DNA from: Terasakiella sp033100395
GTDB lineage: Bacteria > Pseudomonadota > Alphaproteobacteria > Rhodospirillales > Terasakiellaceae
Direction of reading: 5' to 3'
Assembly (NCBI RefSeq): GCF_033100395.1
Contig: NZ_JAWLVJ010000003.1
Coordinates: forward strand, 124,001-188,000
Length of the DNA: 64,000 nucleotides
Shown: one piece after another, positions 25,637 to 33,752 of the stretch
Layout: each line of letters starts with the position of its first letter
How positions within the stretch are numbered: position 1 is the first letter of the stretch
The notes under the pieces: model-generated
Told to the model about the DNA's origin: nothing
The model's database searches: none
The model's input: the letters and a program-made list of their open reading frames with translations, nothing else
Translations under genes and position numbers: made by a program

Positions 25637-25906
25637 TTATGGCCGATAAATATCACGATCCCGTTTATAGGCATGTTCCAACAGGTCCATGATACGTTTG
25701 GCTTCGGGGTTATATTCGGCTTGTTGCTGCATGGCTTTGGTGACGTAGGTGGCAAAAGTGACGGCTTCGGCTTTGCCTTTAAGCTCGAACGATTTGGCCA
25801 TTTCTTCCAAATCTTCATGGATCAGCCGTTTGGCCATGACGTTGAGCTGCTTTTTCACCAACGCATGTTTGCTGCGCCAGCGGGCCTGTGCTTGTTTGGT
25901 TGCCAT
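25637..25906 (-). CDS. Small conserved-looking helical protein, function unknown
   Basis: An 89-residue, strongly charged protein starting MATKQAQARWRSKHALVKKQ. It appears nearly all alpha-helical, with a basic N-terminal third (several Arg/Lys, possible nucleic-acid contact) and an acidic middle. No signal or membrane segment. Codon use and composition match the surrounding core genes rather than the AT-rich cassette, to which it is convergent (24 bp between stops). I do not recognise a named family. Confidence 0.65.
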   Translation of the reverse strand: MATKQAQARWRSKHALVKKQLNVMAKRLIHEDLEEMAKSFELKGKAEAVTFATYVTKAMQQQAEYNPEAKRIMDLLEHAYKRDRDIYRP

Positions 25907-26006
25907 GTTTTCACTTTCGAAACATCATCTACTTGTAGAGATGGTAACCCAAGATGGTTAATGAAAGGGAAAAGTGGGGCGTGTCGTTCTTATCTACCCT
26001 CTTATC

Positions 26007-26103
26007 TGTCATCCCGGATTTATTCCGGGACAATCCGAGAGTGCAAGTCCGAACTGTTGGAAATTTCTTTTACCGATTGTCCCGGAATAAATCCGGGATG
26101 ACA
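26007..26103 (+). repeat. 97-bp terminal-inverted-repeat element, copy 2
   Basis: The left arm TGTCATCCCGGATTTATTCC continues through GGGACAATC and is matched exactly by the reverse-complement right arm ending CCGGGATGACA, giving arms of about 29 bp without mismatch. The 40-bp centre carries AAGTCCGAAC and TTTTACCGA, which occur reverse-complemented in copy 1 at 21406-21502. It lies between the 89-residue protein gene and the hflX stop and may also serve as transcription end for hflX. Confidence 0.82.
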
Positions 26104-26133
26104 ATTTTGGGGGATGACAATTTGGGTGAGGCT

Positions 26134-27564
26134 TCAGGTCGGTGACCAACCACCAGCGGATTCACCTTCATTCGCATCCGTCTTATCATCGCTTTCGAAA
26201 AATTGCGGATAGCGTTGTTTGAAACGGGCTGTATTGGCGTCGTTCATGCGCACGCTGATATCGATGTGGGTTTCGGTATCAACGCGTTGGGTGACTTCGC
26301 CGTGGTTATAGAGCCAGCTGAGCAATTGGCCGTCACTATAAGGGATTTCCAGTTCGAACTTGGCAAACTGGGCACTGAGCAGTTCATTGATGTCATTTAA
26401 CAGATCATCCGTGCCCTGCCCTGAAATGGCGGACACCAAGGAAACACGACCATCGGAACGGTTGGTCCGGTTGGTGATGATCTCGATATCATCCTCTGCC
26501 AGCAGATCGGATTTGTTATAAACCTCGATCAGGCAATCTTCGAGCTTGTCTTCCACACCCAATGTTTTGAGAACATCCAGCACATCGGCGCGCTGCGCGT
26601 CCGTATCAGGATGAGAGGCATCACGCACATGCAGGATCACGTCTGCTTCATGGACTTCTTCCAATGTGGCGTGGAAGGCGGCAACCAGTTCGTGTGGGAG
26701 TTCGGAAATAAACCCTACCGTATCAGAGAGGATCACATCACGGCCCGAAGGCAGCTTGATGGAGCGCATGGTCGGGTCCAGCGTGGCAAAGAGCAAATCT
26801 TCGGCAAAGACTTCGGCTTTGGTCAGTCGATTAAAGAGTGTGGATTTACCTGCGTTGGTATAGCCCACAAGCGCAACGATAGGATAAGGCGTACTACGTC
26901 GTGATTTTCGGTGCAGTTCGCGGGTGCGCTTCACGCTTTCCAGGTCTTTTTTCAGGCGTACGATTTTGTCGTCAATGATCCGGCGATCAAGTTCGATCTG
27001 CGATTCACCAGGCCCGCCAAGGAAACCTGCACCACCACGCTGACGTTCCAGGTGAGTCCAGGACCGGACCAGGCGGGAACGTTGATAGGTAAGGGCTGCC
27101 AGTTCGACCTGAAGGGAACCTTCGGACGTGCGGGCACGTTCCCCGAAGATTTCAAGGATCAGACCTGTGCGATCAATGACTTTGCAATTCCAGGCTTTTT
27201 CAAGGTTGCGTTGCTGAACGGGTGTAAGGGTGGCATCGACGATGGCCAGATCAATACTGTCATCTGCCCATTCCCACTTTTTAAGCCCCGCACGGCCCAC
27301 GGTGGTGGCAAGCGCTTCCACAACACCCTGACCAAACAAGGTCGGGGCCTTGGGGCGTGCAACATTGACGACTTCCTGATGCACGACATCCACATGGATC
27401 GCAAGGGCAAGGCCCACGCATTCTTCCAAACGTGCTTCGGGCGAGCGTAAATTTCCGCGCTCACTTTTAAGATGCGGGTGAACGACCATGCAAGGAATGC
27501 GGTCGTTATCTTTGGTCCACCCTTTTTCTGATTTGTCTTTGGGTGGAAAGGAACTGTCTGACAC
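26134..27564 (-). CDS. hflX: GTPase HflX
   Basis: A ribosome-associated GTPase that splits stalled 70S ribosomes. The 476 residues contain the HflX N-domain (PTLFGQGVVEAL, SLQVELAALTYQRSRLVRSW, GGAGFLGGPGESQIELDRR) and a coiled linker. The G domain follows: P loop VGYTNAGKSTLFN (Lys240), G3 DTVGFI and G4 NKSD. About 50 residues beyond the E. coli length form an acidic tail ending GESAGGWSPT. It starts 2 bp after the hfq stop, the standard hfq-hflX pair. Confidence 0.95.
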   Translation of the reverse strand: MSDSSFPPKDKSEKGWTKDNDRIPCMVVHPHLKSERGNLRSPEARLEECVGLALAIHVDVVHQEVVNVARPKAPTLFGQGVVEALATTVGRAGLKKWEWADDSIDLAIVDATLTPVQQRNLEKAWNCKVIDRTGLILEIFGERARTSEGSLQVELAALTYQRSRLVRSWTHLERQRGGAGFLGGPGESQIELDRRIIDDKIVRLKKDLESVKRTRELHRKSRRSTPYPIVALVGYTNAGKSTLFNRLTKAEVFAEDLLFATLDPTMRSIKLPSGRDVILSDTVGFISELPHELVAAFHATLEEVHEADVILHVRDASHPDTDAQRADVLDVLKTLGVEDKLEDCLIEVYNKSDLLAEDDIEIITNRTNRSDGRVSLVSAISGQGTDDLLNDINELLSAQFAKFELEIPYSDGQLLSWLYNHGEVTQRVDTETHIDISVRMNDANTARFKQRYPQFFESDDKTDANEGESAGGWSPT

Positions 27565-27566
27565 GT

Positions 27567-27815
27567 TTATTCTTCGTCTTCCGAAGTTGGGTCAAACAGC
27601 TGCACCGGTGAAGAAGGCATGATTGTCGAAATTGCATGCTTGTACACCAGTTGAGTGTGGCCATCTCTGCGCAGGAGCACGGAGAAGTTATCGAACCACG
27701 TAACGATCCCTTGTAATTTCACACCGTTTACCAAAAAGATGGTGACGGAGTTTTTCTGTTTACGAATGTGATTAAGAAAGACGTCTTGCACATTCTGGGA
27801 TTTTTCAGCAGCCAT
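27567..27815 (-). CDS. hfq: RNA chaperone Hfq
   Basis: Hexameric Sm-like protein that pairs small RNAs with mRNAs. The 82 residues show the Sm1 part QDVFLNHIRKQKNSVTIFLVNGVKLQGIV (in order, residues about 9-37) with FDNFSVLLRRDG, and the Sm2 signature QLVYKHAISTI. The tail is short and acidic (DPTSEDEE), as in alphaproteobacteria. hflX follows by 2 bp. Confidence 0.97.
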   Translation of the reverse strand: MAAEKSQNVQDVFLNHIRKQKNSVTIFLVNGVKLQGIVTWFDNFSVLLRRDGHTQLVYKHAISTIMPSSPVQLFDPTSEDEE

Positions 27816-27867
27816 GGGTCTTATCCCCTATTTATCTTTATCGTTGGCATTTATGGTTAAAGTGTTT

Positions 27868-28560
27868 TTATAGAGCGTTTGCAACTTGATCTGTCTCCCA
27901 GACTTCACAATTTTCTAATGTTGCTAATAACTCCATGCAGTTATTGAAATACCAAGAAGGAGCGATGCCGTCAAACTCTCCCTTAATTGGCGCCTCGTTT
28001 CGTACCAGTACCCCTACACATCCAGAGTTGTGTGCGCACTGTAAATCAACGTCCGTATCACCTACGAACCAAACCCCGGAATCCCTAGCAATTCCGCTGC
28101 CTTCAAGGGCCAAATCAACCGGCGCTGGGTCGGGTTTATCTAGTTGAGCATCCCCTGCCCCAAGTATCTTATTGAAATATTTGGTCCATCCCAGATGATC
28201 TGCCTCTTCACGCAGGTACTTTCCGGTCTTATTTGAGACAACAGACAGGTAGTAACCCTTGGAATACAAGGCTTTCAGCATGGTTTCCGCCTCGTCATAG
28301 GGGGCAAGCTCGCGAATGTGCGATTCTTCGAATCGGGCATAGAAAATTTCGCCTGCTTTCTCCCATTTGTCACCATATAACGCAGGGAAGCTGTCGCGCA
28401 TAGATTTTCTTACCCGTTGCTTGGTTTCTTCAAAGGTCCAGGCTTCTTTTCCCATGGCAACCAATGTGTGGTTATGAGCATCATGGATTGCAGGCCATGT
28501 ATCCACCAATGTATTGTCCCAATCAAACAAAAGCGCTTTGGGGCGTGAAGGCTTGGTCAT
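27868..28560 (-). CDS. HAD-superfamily phosphatase (phosphoglycolate-phosphatase-like)
   Basis: A 230-residue HAD hydrolase. The nucleophile motif is LLFDWDNTLVDTW (Asp13/Asp15), motif II is VVSNKTGKYL, the Lys lies in LDKPDPAPVDLAL and motif IV is FVGDTDVDLQCAHNSGC. A helical cap of the C1 type lies between motifs I and II. The Trp between the two Asp residues is somewhat unusual; related proteins are simply annotated HAD-IA hydrolases. It sits between trkA and hfq in the same orientation. Confidence 0.87.
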   Translation of the reverse strand: MTKPSRPKALLFDWDNTLVDTWPAIHDAHNHTLVAMGKEAWTFEETKQRVRKSMRDSFPALYGDKWEKAGEIFYARFEESHIRELAPYDEAETMLKALYSKGYYLSVVSNKTGKYLREEADHLGWTKYFNKILGAGDAQLDKPDPAPVDLALEGSGIARDSGVWFVGDTDVDLQCAHNSGCVGVLVRNEAPIKGEFDGIAPSWYFNNCMELLATLENCEVWETDQVANAL

Positions 28561-28589
28561 GAAGGATATCTTTCTTGTATTTGTGATTT

Positions 28590-29966
28590 CTAGAAAAATT
28601 CAAGACGAACAGAGAACATCTTTTCAACCTTGCGCACCGCATCAGAGGCAGCAAACAGCACCACGCGGTCCTTGGGTTGAACGATGGTGCCGCCACGTGG
28701 GCTGATTACTTCGCCATCGCGTACAATCGCGCCTAACAGAACGCCTGCGGGCATTTTAACGTCACGCAGCGGTTCGCCCACCAGTGGGGAGGTTTCAAGC
28801 GCTTCGGCCTCAATCAATTCTCCGAATCCTTCACGCAAGCTATGCACACTGTGGATGCGGCCACGGCGCACCTGTTGCAGGATTTGCGAGACGGTGATGT
28901 TACGCGGGTTGACCACCACATCGATATCAAGATTACTTAGGAGAGGTTCGTACAATGATTTGTTGATCAGCGTCACGGCGCGTTGAGACCCCATGCGTTT
29001 TGCAAGGAGGGAACCCAGAATATTGGTTTCATCATCATCTGTTACCGCAACGATGGTTTCAGCTGAATTTACGTTGGCTTCCATCAGCAGTTCCTGATCA
29101 CGCACATCACCACATAACACGGTCGTTTTGGTCAGTTGCGAGGCGATCTGGCGGGCGCGGTCTTCGCTTTTTTCAATGATCTTGGCGTTTACCCAGGGGA
29201 ATTCGCGTTCCAGCTGCTGGGCAAGGAACAAACCGATGTTACCACCGCCAAAGATCAGCAGGCGACGTGCTTCGGTTTCATCATGACCAAAAGCGGTAAG
29301 TGTGCGTGACATATGTTGTTCATCGACCACAAAGAAGACTTCGTCACCAGGCAGAAATTGATCGTCACTTCTGGGGATCAGGGATTTGCCATCCCGTACC
29401 ATCCCCACAACCACGATGCTGAGATCGGGGAAAAGCTGTGTTAGTTGACGCAAAGGCGTATGGATCAACGGACAATCTTCTTCACAGCGTACGCCTACAA
29501 GTCGAACTTTGCCGCCACAAAGCGGGATCATGTCAGTAGCCCCAGGAACGGTCAGACGACGCATGACCGCGCGTGCAACTTCAATTTCCGGAGAAATGAT
29601 CACATCGATGGGCAGATTTTCACGGGTGTAAAGGTTTTGCCATTCTGGTGCCAGATAGCTTTGCGAACGGATCCGCGCAATTTTGGTTGGTACGTTAAAA
29701 AGAGAATGGGCAACCTGCGCTGCGATCATGTTGATTTCGTCGGTATAGGTTACCGCGATTAACATGTCTGCTTCCCCTGCCCCGGCTTCTTTCAAAACAT
29801 CCGGGTGGGAGGCATGGCCTGTAACGCCCCGGCAATCCAGTGTATCGGTTAGTTTACCAATCAAGGTTGGAGATTGGTCAACCACGGTCACATCGTTGTC
29901 TTCAAGGGCAAGATAGTGGGCAATGTTGGAGCCAACCTGACCTGCGCCGCAAATGATAACTTTCAT
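28590..29966 (-). CDS. trkA: Trk system potassium uptake regulatory subunit TrkA
   Basis: Cytoplasmic NAD(H)-binding gating subunit of the Trk potassium channel. The 458 residues contain two RCK_N/RCK_C pairs. The first Rossmann motif is IICGAGQVGSNIAHYL and the second LLIFGGGNIGLFLAQQLE; TrkA_C domains lie near 145-225 and 375-458. It follows ntrX by 2 bp, a conserved alphaproteobacterial linkage, so it is probably read from the ntrYX promoter. The channel subunit gene is not in this window. Confidence 0.95.
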   Translation of the reverse strand: MKVIICGAGQVGSNIAHYLALEDNDVTVVDQSPTLIGKLTDTLDCRGVTGHASHPDVLKEAGAGEADMLIAVTYTDEINMIAAQVAHSLFNVPTKIARIRSQSYLAPEWQNLYTRENLPIDVIISPEIEVARAVMRRLTVPGATDMIPLCGGKVRLVGVRCEEDCPLIHTPLRQLTQLFPDLSIVVVGMVRDGKSLIPRSDDQFLPGDEVFFVVDEQHMSRTLTAFGHDETEARRLLIFGGGNIGLFLAQQLEREFPWVNAKIIEKSEDRARQIASQLTKTTVLCGDVRDQELLMEANVNSAETIVAVTDDDETNILGSLLAKRMGSQRAVTLINKSLYEPLLSNLDIDVVVNPRNITVSQILQQVRRGRIHSVHSLREGFGELIEAEALETSPLVGEPLRDVKMPAGVLLGAIVRDGEVISPRGGTIVQPKDRVVLFAASDAVRKVEKMFSVRLEFF

Positions 29967-29968
29967 GA

Positions 29969-31357
29969 TTAATTCGCCTTGCCTTTTTCATCCGGTGTCA
30001 AACTTAACGATTTAAGCTTGCGATGCAAGGCTGAGCGTTCCATTCCGACAAAAGAAGCTGTTTTGGAAATATTGCCGCCAAAGCGATTGATTTGGGTATT
30101 CAGGTATTCCCGTTCAAAAATTTCCCGAGCATCACGCAGGGGCAGTCCCATAACTTCGCTGCTTTGATCCCATTTTAAACTGTCTGAATCGGTGCTGATG
30201 ACTTCGCGGGGCAGCATGTCGGCCTTGATGGACTGGCTTGCATCCCCCGGGGCCATAATCAGGACCCGTTCTACAACATTTCTAAGTTCCCGCACATTAC
30301 CGGGCCATTCATAGGCCTGAAGTGCTGCGATAGCGTCATCGGCAAAGGTGCGTGCGGCATGGCCGAGACTGTCGGCTGTCTTGTTCATAAAATAATCAGC
30401 AAGTTCCGGGATGTCTTCGCGATGCGCATTCAGGGATGGTAAATCCAGCGGAACGACGCTTAAACGGTAGAAAAGGTCTTCGCGAAAGCGTCCTTCTGAC
30501 ATTTCTTGGCTCAAATCTTTCGACGTTGCGGCCATGACGCGCACATCGACTTCAACAGATGTATTACCGCCTACACGCTGGAAACGCTGTTCCTGCAGGA
30601 CGCGTACGATCTTGCCTTGGGTATCCTGTGGCATATCGGCCACTTCATCCAGAAGCAAGGTGCCATTGTGGGCCTGTTCAAAGAAGCCGACCTTGCCGGG
30701 GCCACCATTGGCCTCTACGCCAAAAAGTTCACTTTCAACTTTGTCTGCGTCCATGGTGGCGCAGTTCAGGACCACAAAGGGACCACGGGCACGGCGTGAC
30801 TGGGCATGAAGATGACGTGCGCAAACCTCTTTACCCGACCCTGCCGGGCCATTGATCAGCACACGGGAATTGGATGAGGCCACTTTTTCAACGGCGCTAC
30901 GCAACTGGTTCATGCGCGAAGATGATCCGATCAATTCACTTTCCACATTGCCACGGCTGCGCAGCTCGGCATTTTCGCGGCGCAGGTCTGCGGTTTCCAA
31001 CGCGCGTTCAACCGCCATCAAAAGACGATCTGTCTTAAAAGGCTTTTCAATGAAGTCATAGGCCCCGTCATGAAGGGCCTTTACCGCAGTTTCAATGGTG
31101 CCATGGCCGCTCATCATCACAACGGGAAGGTCTGGGTGATCTTTTTTCAGCGCTTTTAGAATGCCAAGCCCATCAAGCTTGCTGCCCTGCAGCCAGATAT
31201 CCAGCAGAACAAGACTTGGGCGGCGTGTGCGTACGCTTTCAAGGGCCTGTTCATCCCCGCCTGCTTCGCGTGTTTCATAGCCTTCATCCTCCAGAATGCC
31301 TGCTGTTAACATGCGGATATCAGCTTCATCATCTACAATTAAAATGTCATGCGCCAT
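29969..31357 (-). CDS. ntrX: Nitrogen regulation response regulator NtrX
   Basis: Response regulator partner of NtrY. The 462 residues form a receiver (Asp53 in LVLLDIWLQG), an AAA+ core and a Fis-type helix-turn-helix (ISKTASFVGMERSALHRKLK). Walker A is GPAGSGKE and Walker B LLLDEVADMP. The GAFTGA loop that normally contacts sigma-54 is absent: after LFGVEA comes NGGPGKVGFFEQ. It may therefore not act as a sigma-54 activator, as reported for some alphaproteobacterial NtrX proteins. The start overlaps the ntrY stop by 11 bp, and trkA follows. Confidence 0.94.
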   Translation of the reverse strand: MAHDILIVDDEADIRMLTAGILEDEGYETREAGGDEQALESVRTRRPSLVLLDIWLQGSKLDGLGILKALKKDHPDLPVVMMSGHGTIETAVKALHDGAYDFIEKPFKTDRLLMAVERALETADLRRENAELRSRGNVESELIGSSSRMNQLRSAVEKVASSNSRVLINGPAGSGKEVCARHLHAQSRRARGPFVVLNCATMDADKVESELFGVEANGGPGKVGFFEQAHNGTLLLDEVADMPQDTQGKIVRVLQEQRFQRVGGNTSVEVDVRVMAATSKDLSQEMSEGRFREDLFYRLSVVPLDLPSLNAHREDIPELADYFMNKTADSLGHAARTFADDAIAALQAYEWPGNVRELRNVVERVLIMAPGDASQSIKADMLPREVISTDSDSLKWDQSSEVMGLPLRDAREIFEREYLNTQINRFGGNISKTASFVGMERSALHRKLKSLSLTPDEKGKAN

Positions 31358-33656
31358 CAGTTACCAACCTTATTGTTGCGTCCATTGGACTTTTTTCGTT
31401 GTCTTTTTGTGATGTGGATTGGGACAATCCATGTTCTTCAAGCTCGCTAAAGCGAAGTTCGACGACCGCGCCACCACCGTCGCGGTCTTTCAGGGCCAGG
31501 TGACCCTGATGTTCTTCCATAATCTTTTTGGAAATCGCTAGGCCAAGCCCGGTCCCTTTTGTGCGTGTGGTTACGTAAGGGTCGGTCAGGCGGTCGCGTT
31601 GTTCATTGGGGAAGCCTTTGCCTGTATCTTCGATGCAGACAATGATTTCATTATTCTGTTCAGATACCGTCAGGCCAACCTGCCCTATGGGGGCATCAAG
31701 GCCTTCTGGCAGTGGGTCTTCCGGGTCCAGGTCATATTTGCCAAAGACGGCTTCTGCGCCATTTTTCACCAGGTTTGTCAGCAAACGCGATACCTGTTGA
31801 CGGTCGCATAGCAGCGTTAAATCGTTTTCGGGCAAATTCAGGGTATATTCAATGGCGTCTGAGCGGTTCTTTTCCAGAAAGATGATCTCGCCACAGATTT
31901 CAGAAATATTTTCCATCTTCAATACCGGGCGAGGCATGCGGGCGAAAGATGAAAATTCATTGACCATTTCGCGCATGTCATCGACCTGGCGGATGATGGT
32001 ATCTGTGCACATGGAAAATGTCTCCGGGTCATTCTCAATATGTTTCAGATATTTCCGTTTTAGCCGTTCTGCCGACAGTTGGATCGGGGTTAGCGGGTTT
32101 TTGATCTCGTGCGCAATCCGACGTGCCACATTGGCCCAGGCTGCACTTCGTTGTGCGCTTTGCAGCTCGGTAATATCGTCAAAGGTCAGAACATAACCGA
32201 TAATATCTTCATCCACCCATTCTGCGGCAATACTGGCATTGATGATGCGAACCTGGCCATCACGCAGCAGTTTGACTTCGCCTTGTGCCGGGCGTGTTGG
32301 CTTGTCGATGGCCTGGGTAAGCAGGTCTTCCAGTTCGGGGACCACTTCTTTTAGATGCAGGCCGATCAGGTCGTTGATTTCAGATTTTAAAAACAGGCCG
32401 GAAAAACGGTTGGGCAGATGGATGTGTCCGGCGGTATCCAGACCGATCACGCCTGCGCTGACGCCGTCCAGAACAGTTTCGGTAAAGCGATGACGTTCAG
32501 CCAGTTCCCGGTTGGCTTCCACCAGGTCATGGCGCTGACTTTCCAGCTGTTCTGCCATCCGGTTAAAGGCACGGCCCAATAGTCCGATTTCATCTCCGCT
32601 GTGGTCTTTATCAACACGGGCCTGCAAATCACCTTGCCGGATACGTTCACTTGCTGCAATCAGATCAGTGATCGGACGGGCCATCTGGTTGGCAAAGGTC
32701 ATGCCCAGCCAGGCTGCGGCCAGCAAAAGCATCAGCGCGATGATCAGGAAGATCATGATAAAGCTGATGTGAATACCTTCACGGCGTTTTTCCAGTTCAG
32801 AATACTGCTGATAGGCTCGTTCCACACGATCAATAGACCCGCTGACTTCTGGGGGGATGAAGCGCCCGATAAACAGGTAGGTATCAATGTAATTTTCAAG
32901 TTTCAGAACGGCACGTGCACGATCATTTTGTGGCTCAAAGGTGATGACGACTTCATTTTTTTCTGCACTTTCAAAGACTTCTGGCGAAATTTGGTTGAAC
33001 GTCAGGCTGAGTGTCAGGGCGGTGCGGGCAAGCACGCGCCCTTGTCTGTCAATCAGCGCAACTTCGGCCAGATTGTTGTCGAGCGCAAGTTTTTGCAGTT
33101 CACGTTCCAACGTATATTTGGATCGTGATAGAATGGCCGCATTGCGGTTTAGGATATTTGCAAGACCCAATGCATCAATCTGGATACTGCGTACATGTTC
33201 ATCGCGATAGGCTTTGGCGACTGTTTGGGATGAACTCAGGGCCGTTGATACCCTTTCATTAAACCAGGACTGCATGCCCAAGTTCAGATATAGCCCGGCA
33301 AAGATCGCCACCAGAATGGCAGGTGTAACGGCCAGCAGGCTGAAAAAGATAACCAACTTGGTATGAAGCTTGGTTCCCGCAACGCCCTTGGAGTGTTGGC
33401 TGCGCAGTTTTACAATGCGTCGGGCAATCAGCGTACCCAGTAACAACATCAGGACAGCATCAAGGTAAAGCAGGTTCAGGACCAGAGATGGGTTTGACCC
33501 TTCCGGGCCGGAGCTGGTCATGGCGACAAATGTGGCAATTCCGGAAAGGATGGTCGCTGCAACAAGCAGGAGAGCAAAGCGTCTGTTTAAGCGATGGCGT
33601 TTGATCCAGGTAAGCGTCTTGGATAAACGATCGGCACTTGATGTGGCTGTGGACAA
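31347..33656 (-). CDS. ntrY: Nitrogen regulation sensor histidine kinase NtrY
   Basis: Membrane sensor kinase for NtrX, involved in nitrogen and redox control. The 769 residues hold N-terminal membrane segments (about 27-47, 58-76, 101-127), a periplasmic region, and another segment near 295-320. HAMP, PAS, HisKA with His516 in RRIAHEIKNPLTPI and HATPase_c with FEDTGKGFP-type and TGLGLAIS motifs follow. The start codon read here is TTG, preceded by GGAGAG inside the 3' arm of a hairpin (33659-33702), so the ribosome site may be masked. The next ATG lies too far inside a membrane segment. Confidence 0.92.
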   Translation of the reverse strand: MSTATSSADRLSKTLTWIKRHRLNRRFALLLVAATILSGIATFVAMTSSGPEGSNPSLVLNLLYLDAVLMLLLGTLIARRIVKLRSQHSKGVAGTKLHTKLVIFFSLLAVTPAILVAIFAGLYLNLGMQSWFNERVSTALSSSQTVAKAYRDEHVRSIQIDALGLANILNRNAAILSRSKYTLERELQKLALDNNLAEVALIDRQGRVLARTALTLSLTFNQISPEVFESAEKNEVVITFEPQNDRARAVLKLENYIDTYLFIGRFIPPEVSGSIDRVERAYQQYSELEKRREGIHISFIMIFLIIALMLLLAAAWLGMTFANQMARPITDLIAASERIRQGDLQARVDKDHSGDEIGLLGRAFNRMAEQLESQRHDLVEANRELAERHRFTETVLDGVSAGVIGLDTAGHIHLPNRFSGLFLKSEINDLIGLHLKEVVPELEDLLTQAIDKPTRPAQGEVKLLRDGQVRIINASIAAEWVDEDIIGYVLTFDDITELQSAQRSAAWANVARRIAHEIKNPLTPIQLSAERLKRKYLKHIENDPETFSMCTDTIIRQVDDMREMVNEFSSFARMPRPVLKMENISEICGEIIFLEKNRSDAIEYTLNLPENDLTLLCDRQQVSRLLTNLVKNGAEAVFGKYDLDPEDPLPEGLDAPIGQVGLTVSEQNNEIIVCIEDTGKGFPNEQRDRLTDPYVTTRTKGTGLGLAISKKIMEEHQGHLALKDRDGGGAVVELRFSELEEHGLSQSTSQKDNEKSPMDATIRLVTDGA

Positions 33657-33702
33657 AAAAACTCTCCGCGAATGCCAATTTTACATTTCAAGCGGAGAGT
33701 TT
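33655..33702 (-). promoter_or_regulatory. Hairpin with T tract overlapping the ntrY ribosome-binding site and TTG start
   Basis: On the minus-strand RNA AAACTCTCCGC (33702-33692) pairs perfectly with GCGGAGAGTTT (33669-33659) around a 22-nt loop, and a run of T follows, continuing into the TTG start of ntrY. It looks like a rho-independent terminator for ntrC, yet its 3' arm contains GGAGAG, the only ribosome site for ntrY. It could therefore act as attenuator, translational mask or both; that is inference. Confidence 0.7.
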
Positions 33703-33752
33703 AGACCGTCTTGTTGCAAAGATGCAACGCCTGTTGCACTTTTGCCGCTAAT

